From Candidatus Eiseniibacteriota bacterium (GTDB taxonomy: Bacteria; Joyebacterota; Joyebacteria; Joyebacterales; Joyebacteraceae), in assembly GCA_030595835.1 (NCBI GenBank), contig JAUVLG010000006.1, positions 1 through 56,292 of the forward strand: a stretch of DNA of 56,292 nt. The letters run 5' to 3'. A program made the position numbers and the translations under genes. Below the pieces are notes generated by a model. The model saw only the letters and a program-made list of their open reading frames with translations. It had not been told where the DNA came from and searched no databases. Below are positions 38,249 through 47,311 of the stretch, piece after piece. Positions within the stretch are counted from its first letter, which is position 1, and each line of letters begins with the position of its first letter.

Positions 38249-38608
38249 CTACGAAGTACTCCCAAACAAAATGACACCGCCCACGATGAAACACGCCGCG
38301 AGAAGCGCCCACGGCTGCATGGTGTCCACGAGCGGCAGGACGCGCGCTGCGTTCAGTACGAGCAACGCGGCGGACAGAACACCGAGCCCGAAGAGAGCGC
38401 CCCCCGCGCGTTTCACGAGGCGCTCCGAGTTCGACACTCCGGAGCAAAGAGACGCCAGCAACAACCCGACGAGATAGGCAGCACCGAAGGACGTCCACGT
38501 GCGAAGCAGACCCGCTTCGTACCGCCCCTCGTAGGCACCGTAGAGTATCGCCGCTCCGCACAGCAACCCAAAGACAATGAGCGCAACACCCAGGTATCTT
38601 CCGATCAT
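38249..38608 (-). CDS. small polytopic membrane protein of unknown function
   Basis: 119 residues from ATG 38608, with GGAGGG about 10 nt upstream; the frame is open further up to 38746, so a longer start is possible. Four hydrophobic helices: YLGVALIVFGLLCGAAILYG, FGAAYLVGLLLASLCSG, ALFGLGVLSAALLVLNAA and ALLAACFIVGGVILFG. No family recognised. Downstream of the permease-EIIA gene on the same strand. Confidence 0.6.
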   Translation of the reverse strand: MIGRYLGVALIVFGLLCGAAILYGAYEGRYEAGLLRTWTSFGAAYLVGLLLASLCSGVSNSERLVKRAGGALFGLGVLSAALLVLNAARVLPLVDTMQPWALLAACFIVGGVILFGSTS

Positions 38609-38776
38609 CAACAACGCACCCTCCGCTCTCTCCGATGCGCGCTTCGGCCAGGCTATCCACAGGCCGTCGCGACCCGCGCGCGTCAGGACGAGCGCCCGCC
38701 CCGCGGCGCCCTCGAACCCCCAGTGTATCAATCGTATCGTCACCATTGCGCATGAGCCTCGGCCACGCCCTCTCGC

Positions 38777-40714
38777 CTACTCCTTCTCGGCTACGTCCCG
38801 CCTCCGCTCTCCCAGAAGCACCGTGTTGCGAAGCTGCTCCGGTCCTGCAGCCGCCATCCACTTCGCGTCGAATCCCGAATCCTGCGTGATCTGCGCTACG
38901 TGCATGAGCGCCCGCAAGTGGTAGTTGCGTTCGTCGGCCGACCCCATGAGCACGAACACCGCGTGGACAGGAGGCGTGTCGTCCCCGAAGTCTATGCCCG
39001 ACTTGGAACGCGCGAGCAGCAGCCGGAAGACGTGTTCTCCCTCCACCACTATGTGTGGTATGGCGAGCCCCGGCCGGAGCGCAGTGGTCGACTCCCTCTC
39101 GCGCTCCACCAGCAGCTCGTACACCCGGTCCTCCGTCATCCCAAGCTCGTCCGCCAGCGTGCCGGATATGCCCCGGAAGAAGTCCCACACACTCTCTCGC
39201 TCCGTTCTGTCGAGAATCGTGCACTCGTGGATCATGCGATCGAACCTGTCCTCGACTATCTCGTCACGCTCCTTAAGAATGTCTCGAAGCTCGCTCTCGA
39301 GCGCCACGCCCGAGGGCTCCAGATCCCTGTCGGTGATTCGCCGCACCACCTGTATCAACGCCGAATCGCGCCGCATGTGGATTCCCACGTAGCCCACGTA
39401 CCACAGCAGGCTCCCGCAGAAGAACGCCCCGGTGAGAGCGAGCGCCATAAGACCCATCTTGAAGACAAGAAAACCGTAGAGAAGAATGCCGGCCCCCTGA
39501 ACCCAGGGGTAGAAGGGCGAGCGGAACGTCGGACGGTAGTGCTGTATCCGGCTCTCGCGCATCATGATGACCGCGAGGTTCACGAGCAGGAACAGGATGA
39601 TCTTCATCGTCGACGCGACCTTGACCAGAGTCACGAGGTCGAGGGTGACGATCGCGACGATCATTATCGCGCCCGTGGCAAAGACGCCGTAGTGAGGCGT
39701 ACCGAACCGCCGGTTCACCCTGCCGAGGAAGCTTGGCAGCAGGCCGTCCTTGCTCATTGCCATCGGGATCCGGGATGCCGCGAGGATACCGGCGTTGCCC
39801 GTGGTGATGAAGGCCGCGAGCGCGGCGATGGCCAGTATGAGAAGGCCCGGCGTGCCGGCGAACGAGGCCGCGGCGGTCGAGAGCGGCGTGCGGGACTCCG
39901 CGAGCACACCAGCATCGAGCGTACCCACGGTCACGAAGATGGCCAGCCCGTAGAACAAGGTGACAACTATGAATGCGAGGATCATGCCGAGTGGAATGTT
40001 GCGCCCGGGATTCCTGGCCTCCTCCGCCACGCTCGCCGCCTTGGTCAGCCCGCCGTAGGATACGAAGACCAGGCCCGCCGTCGCGAACACCGCGCCCGAC
40101 CCCTTCGGCATGAACGGCTCGAAGCGGGCGACCTCCACAGACGGGAGCCCACGAGCCACGAAGTAGACCAGCGCGGCAAGAAGCGCCATGACCAGTCCGG
40201 ACTGGAGCCTCCCGGCGTGCTTCGCACCAACGAAATTGATGAACATGAAGATTATGCAGAGACCGACAGCGAGCAGCTTGACCTCGAAGACCGACATCTG
40301 GGGGAAGAGGAGGACAGCAAACGAACCCATGCCCACCAGAGCGAAGGCCGTCTTGAGCGTCAGCGACAGCCACGCGGCCATTCCGCCGATCGTACCGAAG
40401 GCGCCGCCCAGACCTCTCTCTATGAAAAAGTATGAGCCTCCCGCCTTCGGCATGGCCGTGGCCAGTTCGGCCTTGCTGAAGAGAGCAGGAATGGCAAGCA
40501 AGGCCGCGAGGAGATAGGCCAGAATGACAGAGGGCCCGCTGGCAGCAAACGCGAGGCCGGGCAACACGAAGAGCCCGGAACTTATCATCGCACCGGTCGC
40601 GATGCAGAAGATGGCCAGAACCCCGAGTTCCTTGCGGAGCTTCCCCTCCTGCGCAAGCGGATCCAACTCGGCGCCGTCTCGGCGGCCCGTCATCAGAGAA
40701 CCCAGCGTCAGCAA
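38777..40714 (-). CDS. APC-family amino acid permease fused to a C-terminal PTS EIIA (type 2) domain
   Basis: 645 residues. About 1-430 is an APC transporter with 12 helices: GVLAIFCIATGAMISSGLFV (helix 1), FSKAELATAMPKAGGSY, and a later FVSYGGLTKAASVAEEARNP. After a linker, about 480-640 is an EIIA of the fructose/nitrogen (PtsN) type; the phospho-acceptor His is in RPGLAIPHIVVEGEHVF. PtsN-like domains can receive phosphate from HPr, so transport may be tuned by phosphorylation; EI and HPr are encoded at 11.8-13.9 kb. Amino acid specificity is not evident. An internal ATG seven codons in is an alternative start. Confidence 0.9.
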   Translation of the reverse strand: MLTLGSLMTGRRDGAELDPLAQEGKLRKELGVLAIFCIATGAMISSGLFVLPGLAFAASGPSVILAYLLAALLAIPALFSKAELATAMPKAGGSYFFIERGLGGAFGTIGGMAAWLSLTLKTAFALVGMGSFAVLLFPQMSVFEVKLLAVGLCIIFMFINFVGAKHAGRLQSGLVMALLAALVYFVARGLPSVEVARFEPFMPKGSGAVFATAGLVFVSYGGLTKAASVAEEARNPGRNIPLGMILAFIVVTLFYGLAIFVTVGTLDAGVLAESRTPLSTAAASFAGTPGLLILAIAALAAFITTGNAGILAASRIPMAMSKDGLLPSFLGRVNRRFGTPHYGVFATGAIMIVAIVTLDLVTLVKVASTMKIILFLLVNLAVIMMRESRIQHYRPTFRSPFYPWVQGAGILLYGFLVFKMGLMALALTGAFFCGSLLWYVGYVGIHMRRDSALIQVVRRITDRDLEPSGVALESELRDILKERDEIVEDRFDRMIHECTILDRTERESVWDFFRGISGTLADELGMTEDRVYELLVERERESTTALRPGLAIPHIVVEGEHVFRLLLARSKSGIDFGDDTPPVHAVFVLMGSADERNYHLRALMHVAQITQDSGFDAKWMAAAGPEQLRNTVLLGERRRDVAEKE

Positions 40715-40745
40715 ACGCCCTCCCTGTCTGTGTTAGCTCTCCTCG

Positions 40746-42071
40746 TCAGTCGTCGTCGCGCGCCACTTCCCTGTCCACCACCTCGGCGCCCTCCACCGCG
40801 GTCCCGCCCAGTTCCAGGATGGCCTCGGACTGCGAGTCCGGTAGCTCCTCTACGCCACGGAGCTTCCTCTCGATGGCACGCGTGCGGACGCCCGTCTCCT
40901 CAACCGTCTTGCTCGCGGTGGAGAGCTGCCTCTGGAGCTTGTCCAGCACTCCCGCGAAATTCCCAAACTCGGTCTTCACGGCACCAAGCACCTGCCAGAC
41001 CTCACTCGACCGCTTCTCGATGGCCAGCGTACGGAAGCCCATGCGCAGGCTGCTCAGTATCGCGGCGAGCGTGGTCGGCCCCGCAACCACGATCCTGTGC
41101 GTCCGCATCAGCTCGTCGAGAAGCCCTGGCTGGCGCAGCACCTCCGCGTAGAGCCCCTCGGTCGGGAGGAACATGATGGCGAAGTCCGTGGTGTCGGGTG
41201 GGTAGATGTACTTCTCCGAGATGTCCCTGGCGCACTTCTTGATGGACCTGACCAGGCTCTGGGTGGCGTCCTTGACCGCCTCGATGTCGCCCGCGTCCGC
41301 TGCCTCGACCAGACGCACGTAGTCCTCCTGCGGGAACTTCGAATCGATCGGCAGCCACACGCACTTGTCCGTATCCCCGTCCGGACCGGGAAGCCGGACC
41401 GCGAACTCCACGTTCTCTCCGGAGTCGGGCTTGGTCCGCACGTTGGTGCCGTACTGATTGACAGTGAGAATCTCCTCGAGGATCGCACCGAGCTGAACCT
41501 CCCCGAGGATGCCCCGCGTCTTGACGTTCGAGAGGACCTTCTTGAGATCGCCGACGCCCGTCGCGAGACTCCGCATCTCCCCGAGTCCGCTCTGAACGGC
41601 CTCGAGCTGGTCGCTCACCAACTTGAACGACTCCCCGAGCCGCTTCTCGAGCGTGTCGTGGAGCTTCTCGTCGACGGTCCGGCGCATCTCCTCGAGCTTC
41701 GCCTCGTTGCTCTCACGCAGCTGGTTCAGCTTCGCGTCAACCGTCCCCCGCAGCTTCTCGAACCGTTCCTCGTTCGCGCCGGCGAGGTCCTTGATCTCCC
41801 TTGTGACCAGCGCCAGCGCGTCGCCCTGCCCCTTGCCCAGCTCACCGATCGTTTTCACAACCAGCTCAGCGCTCGCTGCCTGCGAGTTGGTCATCTCCTC
41901 ACGCAGTCTGCCGGCGGTCCCGGCGGACTCCTCACGCGCCGCCCTCAACTCCTCTCGCACGGCCTGCTCGACATTCGAGTCCGACGAGCCGCCCGACCTG
42001 CGCAGCAGGACCACCAACAGCACGACCGCCACGAGCAGTAAAGCGAGACAGAGTATGTCCGGAATCAGCAT
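40746..42071 (-). CDS. rmuC: DNA recombination protein RmuC
   Basis: 441 residues. An N-terminal membrane anchor (LALLLVAVVLLVVLL) leads to a long coiled coil (about 30-180). The RmuC nuclease-like domain follows, with RGILGEVQLGAILEEILT, LPIDSKFPQEDYVRLVEA, YIYPPDTTDFAIMFLPTEGL and VAGPTTLAAILSSLRMGF. RmuC limits recombination at inverted repeats in E. coli. An acidic C-tail ends the protein. Confidence 0.93.
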   Translation of the reverse strand: MLIPDILCLALLLVAVVLLVVLLRRSGGSSDSNVEQAVREELRAAREESAGTAGRLREEMTNSQAASAELVVKTIGELGKGQGDALALVTREIKDLAGANEERFEKLRGTVDAKLNQLRESNEAKLEEMRRTVDEKLHDTLEKRLGESFKLVSDQLEAVQSGLGEMRSLATGVGDLKKVLSNVKTRGILGEVQLGAILEEILTVNQYGTNVRTKPDSGENVEFAVRLPGPDGDTDKCVWLPIDSKFPQEDYVRLVEAADAGDIEAVKDATQSLVRSIKKCARDISEKYIYPPDTTDFAIMFLPTEGLYAEVLRQPGLLDELMRTHRIVVAGPTTLAAILSSLRMGFRTLAIEKRSSEVWQVLGAVKTEFGNFAGVLDKLQRQLSTASKTVEETGVRTRAIERKLRGVEELPDSQSEAILELGGTAVEGAEVVDREVARDDD

Positions 42072-42136
42072 GCGTGGATGTCCTCCCCTCTGCCGGCCGG
42101 AGTCGCGCCGATTCCTCGCTCCCGACCGCCGGAGAT

Positions 42137-43996
42137 CTACTCGATTCTACGGATCTCTATGAGATTCGTGGTACCCGGAACGAAGAGCGAACTGCCCGCC
42201 GTCCAGACCACCAGGTCACCGGTCTCGAGCGTTCCTTTGGATTTGAGTGTGTCGCTACACGCCCTGAAGACGCTCTCGGTGTCGCTGAGAAGCGCGTCCT
42301 CACCCTCGGCCATTCTACCGACGTTCACCGGCCAGACGCCGAAGCTCATCAGAAGTTTCTTCTGGTTGAGCACGTCGTGGGCGCAGCCGAGGATCGGCAC
42401 ATCCGGGCGGAAACGCGCGATCATCCTGACCGTCCTCCCCGACGTCGTCGGGGCAACGATCGCATCGTAGTCGCTCCCGCTCCCGGAGAACGCGCTCGAT
42501 GCCGCCGACATCTCGTCCGTGATCCTCTGCGTCAGGCATCGCTCCAGCTTCTCGGCGTACATCGCCTCAAGCCACTCGTCACCGCGCGCCCGCGTAATGG
42601 CGGCACGCAATCTCTTCTGCATCCTCGGGATCTCGGCCGCAGAGTCAAACACGAGGTCGTGGCTGCGCCGCACGGCGAGCCGCCGCCTCTCGGCCTCTTC
42701 GACCGGCCCGAATCGGCGTGTGCCCTCCAGGTGCTCCTCCGCCGCCTCCGCGATCTCGGCCATGGTGCTCACCGCCTGGAACGGATAGCTGCCCGCCGCC
42801 GTCTCGTCCGAGAGCATTACCGCGTCGGTCCCATCGAGTATGGCATTGAACACGTCGCTGGCCTCGGCACGGGTCGGCTCGGGTTCATCGACCATGCTGC
42901 TCAACATCTGGGTGGCCGTTATCACCGGCTTGCCGCGCAGATTGCACAGCCTGATGAGTCGCTTCTGGAAACCCGGGACGTTGTGAGGACCGATTTGAAG
43001 CGCGAGGTCGCCGCGCGCGACCATCGCCCCGTCCGCCACGTCCAGAATGCGCTCGATGTCCTCGGTGGCATCCTTCGTCTCGATCTTGGCAATGATGTAG
43101 GGCGCGAAGTTCCTCGCCTCGCGCATCAGCCCCTCTTCTCCGAGGTACCCGAAGCGGGGTCGCAGGCGCTCAAGAACGCGCTCTTCAACGTAGCGCTTCG
43201 CCCGCTCGACGTCCTCGGCGTTCCTGACGAACGAGACGGCGATGAACGCAAGGAAACTGCCCCCACTAGCGCTGTCCCACGGGTGCTCATCCCAATCGAT
43301 GCCGTGCTCGAGCAGGAAGTCGACGGCCCGCTCATCGTCCTCCCGGAACGTCCTTAGGTCCAGCGACAGACCCTTGAAGGTGACGCCCTTCCGCTCCCTC
43401 AGCCACCCGTCCTCCTCGGACACGCAGACGATCGCATCGTCCGTGACGTCAGTTAGCCTGAGCGTGGCGCTCCCGTCGCCGATGGAGACGATGGGCCGCT
43501 CCTCGCTCCGGGCGTACCCGCGAAGACGTTCGGCGATCCCTGGGTCTTCTTCCACTACCGGCTTCCCATAGGCGCAGATAGTAGGCCCGCTGCAATCCCC
43601 CGCTATCCTGAGTTCGACACGCTGCCCGGCGCTCAATGCGATCCCCTCACCGACACCCAGCAGCCTCAGCTTGGGTCCGGGGAGATCACCCAACACGGCG
43701 AGATCGCGGAATCGCTGCCGCTGGGCCTTGAGAAGGCTCAGGATCTTCAGTTCCTTGCAGCCGGGGTCGGGGGTCCCGTCGTCCGCCGGCTGGTAGAAGG
43801 ACATGTTGATGCGGAGTACGTCGATCAGATAGCCGTCATCACGCTCGAACCACCCCAGAAATCGCTCCCAATCGTCGGAGCTCCCTCCGAACCGGACGGC
43901 CGTAACACCGTCCGTGCCGTACATCTCGTGCGTGAGCGCCCCCACGGTCGCCACGATCTTGGTTCTCAGTGGCCTTCCGTCCTTCCGCCTGTGCAT
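42137..43996 (-). CDS. divergent, enlarged pyruvate kinase
   Basis: 619 residues, against about 470 normally. Recognisable blocks in order: RTKIVATVGA (15-24), DLPGPKLRL, the B-domain, AVSFVRNAEDVERA, IIAKIETKDA, GAMVARGDLALQIG, PVITATQMLSSMV and EPTRAEASDVFNAILDGTDAVMLSDETAAG, the last holding the substrate-binding turn. Extra length comes from an insert near 28-90 around the RINMSF strand (in place of RLNFSHG), and inserts around 215-250 and 430-470. A C-terminal regulatory domain is present. All catalytic blocks seem intact, so it is probably active. It makes ATP and pyruvate from PEP, competing with enzyme I for PEP. Confidence 0.9.
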   Translation of the reverse strand: MHRRKDGRPLRTKIVATVGALTHEMYGTDGVTAVRFGGSSDDWERFLGWFERDDGYLIDVLRINMSFYQPADDGTPDPGCKELKILSLLKAQRQRFRDLAVLGDLPGPKLRLLGVGEGIALSAGQRVELRIAGDCSGPTICAYGKPVVEEDPGIAERLRGYARSEERPIVSIGDGSATLRLTDVTDDAIVCVSEEDGWLRERKGVTFKGLSLDLRTFREDDERAVDFLLEHGIDWDEHPWDSASGGSFLAFIAVSFVRNAEDVERAKRYVEERVLERLRPRFGYLGEEGLMREARNFAPYIIAKIETKDATEDIERILDVADGAMVARGDLALQIGPHNVPGFQKRLIRLCNLRGKPVITATQMLSSMVDEPEPTRAEASDVFNAILDGTDAVMLSDETAAGSYPFQAVSTMAEIAEAAEEHLEGTRRFGPVEEAERRRLAVRRSHDLVFDSAAEIPRMQKRLRAAITRARGDEWLEAMYAEKLERCLTQRITDEMSAASSAFSGSGSDYDAIVAPTTSGRTVRMIARFRPDVPILGCAHDVLNQKKLLMSFGVWPVNVGRMAEGEDALLSDTESVFRACSDTLKSKGTLETGDLVVWTAGSSLFVPGTTNLIEIRRIE

Positions 43997-44064
43997 CGGC
44001 GTCCCTTCTTCCGTCAGCCGAGCAAGCCGTCACCTCTGGCAGCCCGTGGACAACCCAGTTCCAG

Positions 44065-44463
44065 CTAAGCCCCGCCAGCCGGGTCCCTGCTCGTGACTTC
44101 GAACACGCTCCAATCCATGTCGAGCCAGAGCCCAAGAACCGTCGTCTCGGGGAAATGTCCGGCGATGAAATCCACTGACTCCTCAAGCTGACGTCTCTGC
44201 GTGATCTCGTCAGCCGGATTCCCTCCACAGTCGTCGTGAGCGACGATCGCAACGATCTTCGAGCCGTGCTTCTCCGTGGACACCGCCACTCGACTCAGTA
44301 TTGACTGGCTCACCGTCTCGTCGACCGGTTCGGCAAGGCTCTTGACCGGCCCTGCCTCGGTAACAGAGTCCACATAGAGAACCTCGAACCGATCCTGAAG
44401 GTAACGTATGACGGGAAGCTGAACCCTCCCGTCCATGCAGTTGACTACAGTACAGAACGACAA
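44065..44463 (-). CDS. short beta-carbonic-anhydrase-like protein
   Basis: 132 residues from TTG 44463, which has a GGAAGGGGG site; the longer frame upstream lacks coding character. The zinc ligands of beta-class carbonic anhydrase are recognisable: Cys and the Asp-Arg dyad in NCMDGRVQLPV near residue 8, then HDDCGG (HxxC) near 74. It is much shorter than classic beta-CAs (190-220) and lacks their N-terminal arm. Family members annotated as carbonic anhydrase exist at this size, but activity is unproven. Confidence 0.72.
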   Translation of the reverse strand: MSFCTVVNCMDGRVQLPVIRYLQDRFEVLYVDSVTEAGPVKSLAEPVDETVSQSILSRVAVSTEKHGSKIVAIVAHDDCGGNPADEITQRRQLEESVDFIAGHFPETTVLGLWLDMDWSVFEVTSRDPAGGA

Positions 44464-44557
44464 TCGACGCCCCCTTCCATATCTGTGGTACCGCTGACCC
44501 GCCCTGCCGCTGCGAGGTCGCGCCGCCCGATCACAACACAATCCGAACACGGCGCCG

Positions 44558-44800
44558 TCACCCGGCGTCTCGCTCACACGGCTCCACGTGCACGATAGCT
44601 TCCGCGACGTCACATCCGCAGTCCAGGAGCCGTGCCCGAACCTCGGTGGCGATCTCGTGCCCCTCGACCACACCCAGCATTCCGTCGTTTGGCGTCCTGA
44701 ACGTCCCGATGGCATTGTAGACTATCCAACCCGCCGTTGCCAGCAGCGCCGTCTTCAACGCCGTCTCTGCCTGGGGCCCACTGAACACGGTCAATCCCAT
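44558..44800 (-). pseudogene. truncated cation diffusion facilitator (CDF) remnant or mini-protein
   Basis: 80 codons, starting inside the end of the pentapeptide gene (10-nt overlap). One hydrophobic helix (ALLATAGWIVYNAIGTF) resembles the last CDF helix. It then jumps to GHEIATEVRARLLDCGCDV and AIVHVEPCE, which match the extreme C-terminal cytoplasmic domain of CDF transporters (HEIAxxVE...VHVEP). The first five helices and the middle of the C-domain are missing, though the frame is open. Probably an internally deleted gene; a functional small metal-binding protein cannot be excluded. Confidence 0.5.
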
Positions 44801-45249
44801 CCGGATATCTCTATGTCCAGACCCGAGAGAAGTGACATCACCTCCGGGAGCGAGAATCGCGCACCCTTCAGAACGTTCCGCCCGGGGTCGATGCTGTAGT
44901 TGCGGGCCCTCTCAAGATTTGCGCCCGTGAGATTCGTCCCGCCGAACTGCGCCCCGGTCAGGTCGCTGCCGGAGAAATCCGCATTCGACAGGTCCGCCTC
45001 TCGGAAGTCGACGTCCTTCGCCGTGCAGTCGACAAAACTGATGCCCTTGAGGTCCAACCCAAGGAAGGTCGAGTGGTCGATGACACACTCCTCGAACACG
45101 CACGCACGGAGCACCGAATCGCTGAAACCGCACCGCACGAATCTGCACGCCCGGAACTCAGCAGACACGACGTCGTCCTGCTCAAGCTGCACCTGCGTGA
45201 AGACCTTCTCGGCGTATGTGCGATCTGAGTACATGGTCCGGCCGCCCAT
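44791..45249 (-). CDS. pentapeptide repeat protein
   Basis: 152 residues from ATG 45249 (GAGGAG 10 nt upstream; ATG 45234 also possible). Repeats with an A(D/N)LxX pattern run through most of the protein, e.g. FREADLSNADFSGSDLTGAQF and GGTNLTGANLERA, with cysteine-rich variants before them (FRACRFVRCGFSDS). The fold should be a right-handed quadrilateral beta-helix. Length is below that of Qnr or MfpA (180-215), so a gyrase role should not be assumed. Follows the QueG-like gene by 7 nt. Confidence 0.85.
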   Translation of the reverse strand: MGGRTMYSDRTYAEKVFTQVQLEQDDVVSAEFRACRFVRCGFSDSVLRACVFEECVIDHSTFLGLDLKGISFVDCTAKDVDFREADLSNADFSGSDLTGAQFGGTNLTGANLERARNYSIDPGRNVLKGARFSLPEVMSLLSGLDIEISGWD

Positions 45250-45256
45250 CACTTGT

Positions 45257-46072
45257 CTACTCCTCGGTCGAAGGCGGTCCCATACTACACCGACCAACGA
45301 CGCACTTCCCACAGACTGGGACGCGCCCAAGCTCGCTGAGCCGCGTGGCGACCGCCTCACAGCGGCTCCAACACAGCTCGTTGTCGAGATCTCCTGCGCC
45401 GTTCAGGGCGCCCACGGGGCACCTGGTCACACAGTCCTTGCACGTGCCTCCGCTCATGTGAATGCAGAGCTCGCGCAGAGATCTGTAACTGGGCTTTAGT
45501 ACCGCGTCGGTCACCAAGCTCCCGAACCGCCCCGCGCAACCCGCTTGAGTAATCACCATATGGTGGAGCCCGAAGCGCCCGAGCCCCGCGATGACAGCGA
45601 CGCTCTTGTGTGACCAGTCGCTCGCGAGCGTCGCACGGTCGAATTTGCCGGTGGCCGGCACAGACGCCGAGGTGAATCCCGCGCCGCGGAGTTCCTCATC
45701 CAGCCCCTCGCAGACCGCTCCTATGAGGTCGTTCGTCTCCAGGTAAGCGACCGCCCACTCGCGCGCGACGCGCCCCTTCCGCACCCTGTTCGCCTCCACG
45801 ACCTCCGCCCCGAACGGCAAGAAGAAGGACACCACGGACGCAGCACCGGGCAGAACATCCACGGGGAGCATATGCTCGGGGCCGACCAACCGCTTCAGAC
45901 CCTCGAACGCCGGGTCGTCAGCGGCGGCGAACCCGACCAGCGGTGGTCGATATGTGGTGGCAGTGTCCGCCTCGTCGACAACGGAGCGCACCGTCCGCTC
46001 AATGAGCTCTCGGACCTGCGACTCGCTCAGGGTGGGACCGCTCTCCTCCCGCTTCGACATCCGCTCGCTCAT
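45257..46072 (-). CDS. epoxyqueuosine reductase (QueG)-like 4Fe-4S protein
   Basis: 271 residues. The N-terminal part resembles the corrinoid-binding region of QueG-like proteins (VVSFFLPFGAEVVEANR; SVAVIAGLGRFGLHHMVIT). The C-terminal ferredoxin-like module has CIHMSGGTCKDCVTRCPVGAL (Cx7CxxCxxxCP) and a second set, CGKCVVGRCSM. It lacks the HEAT-repeat tail of true QueG and is shorter, so tRNA modification is uncertain. The start overlaps the DUF6504 gene stop (ATGA). Confidence 0.8.
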   Translation of the reverse strand: MSERMSKREESGPTLSESQVRELIERTVRSVVDEADTATTYRPPLVGFAAADDPAFEGLKRLVGPEHMLPVDVLPGAASVVSFFLPFGAEVVEANRVRKGRVAREWAVAYLETNDLIGAVCEGLDEELRGAGFTSASVPATGKFDRATLASDWSHKSVAVIAGLGRFGLHHMVITQAGCAGRFGSLVTDAVLKPSYRSLRELCIHMSGGTCKDCVTRCPVGALNGAGDLDNELCWSRCEAVATRLSELGRVPVCGKCVVGRCSMGPPSTEE

Positions 46073-46479
46073 GTCTGTTGTTCTCCCCGCGTCCCGGACT
46101 CGGCCGTGCTCGCCTCATCCTCACGCTCCATCTCCCGCAACAGATGCCAGCGGCCCTTCCGATCCTGCGTGTCCCTCGGAGCTCGGTCGTAGTACAGGTC
46201 AAACACGCGGCCGTCGTCGATCCGCACTCGGAAGTAGTAGCGCCCGACTCCGCGCGAGCCTCGCTTCTCCGCCGACTCGAGATGCGACGCGCGCATGTTG
46301 TGCCCCATCTTCCCGCGCCGCGCGTAGTCCCTCCACTCGCGACTGCACTCCTCAATCCGATACGCGTGGCCGCGCCACTCAAAACCGCTGGGGCACAGCG
46401 GCCGCTTCTCGAACCCCTTCTCCTCATCGAAGAAGGGCTCGACTCTCTCGCTGATGAAGCTGAGTGCCTTGCCTTCCAT
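46069..46479 (-). CDS. DUF6504-like protein
   Basis: 136 residues from ATG 46479 (GGGGGAGTG immediately before). Family-type start ALSFISERVEPFFDEE..., then PSGFEWRGHAYRIEE and YYFRVRIDDGRVFDLYYDRAP, followed by RKGRWHLLRE. In Actinobacteria relatives lie near the ImuB/DnaE2 mutasome; here the only neighbour is the QueG-like gene, with which it overlaps. Function unknown. Confidence 0.75.
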   Translation of the reverse strand: MEGKALSFISERVEPFFDEEKGFEKRPLCPSGFEWRGHAYRIEECSREWRDYARRGKMGHNMRASHLESAEKRGSRGVGRYYFRVRIDDGRVFDLYYDRAPRDTQDRKGRWHLLREMEREDEASTAESGTRGEQQT

Positions 46480-46639
46480 CACTCCCCCACTCTCCGGTCC
46501 GCCCTCAAACAAGCGACGGGCCGACGCCAGTTCTGTCGCCGACCCGCTGCTATCAAGACCGCGAGCTCTTCCAACCGAGGCCCACCCGTGGACCGCGGCG
46601 CTCCAGCGCCCCGGCATCAGTCACCGGCGTCGCTCCGGA

Positions 46640-47311
46640 TCAGCTCGCGCCGCCCGAGAACCCCCCGCTCAGGATCTTCGTCAGCCACCCTATGCAGGTC
46701 TTGCGCGTAAGGCGCTCGTGAAGCCGCGACGACCTGCGCCACAGCACGAGCATACCGACCAGGAACAGCCCCTCAACGACGAGACGCTTGTGGATCAGGT
46801 CCGCCGAATAGAGGAGCAGATTGCCGACGGCAAGTATGAAGAAGCCGAACGCAAGAACCAGGCACAACCGCCTCTCAGCGCTCAGTGCCAACAGGCGGCT
46901 GCCGCTGTAGCGGTCAACCACAGTCAGTTGCTCGGCCATCAGATTGGTGTCAGGAAGGTCATCCGGAAGGAGGGTGACTGGCGCCCGTCCGACCGCCTCC
47001 AGAGCACGGCAGTGGTCGTCCAGACACTCCCTGATGAACCCCGTTTCGTGCTCCGCGTCCCTGCGCTCCAGCACTCGTCCAGCCAAGAGTTCACCCAGCT
47101 CCCCGATGATCAGTCCGATGAGGTAGGCAGCAAGCAGGCCCACGCCGAGGCGGCAGACCCAGGACTGACCCTGGTCGCACATCTGACGAAGGACGAAACC
47201 GACGCCCCTCGGCGGCCCCTCCCTGAGATAGAGAGCGCCCAGTATGACCGCGGAGCCAGGAATCACACGGGCAAGGAAATCGTAGTGCACCTGCGGTATC
47301 CACCCCGACAT
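46640..47311 (-). CDS. membrane protein of unknown function
   Basis: 223 residues from ATG 47311 (CAGGGGG site). Two N-terminal helices (VIPGSAVILGALYL; GLLAAYLIGLIIGELGELLAG), a central soluble segment of about 80 residues with ECLDDHCRALEAVG, then helices LCLVLAFGFFILAVGNLLLY and VVEGLFLVGMLVLW. It ends in a basic tail. The beginning SGWIPQVHYDFLARVIPG looks cytoplasmic or interfacial. No family recognised. Confidence 0.65.
   Translation of the reverse strand: MSGWIPQVHYDFLARVIPGSAVILGALYLREGPPRGVGFVLRQMCDQGQSWVCRLGVGLLAAYLIGLIIGELGELLAGRVLERRDAEHETGFIRECLDDHCRALEAVGRAPVTLLPDDLPDTNLMAEQLTVVDRYSGSRLLALSAERRLCLVLAFGFFILAVGNLLLYSADLIHKRLVVEGLFLVGMLVLWRRSSRLHERLTRKTCIGWLTKILSGGFSGGAS

Noticed and set aside
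38900-40435. Plus-strand frame of 511 codons rich in Arg/Glu/His opposite the permease
   Set aside because: It mirrors the hydrophobic codons of the permease read on the other strand, which gives charged residues; not a gene.
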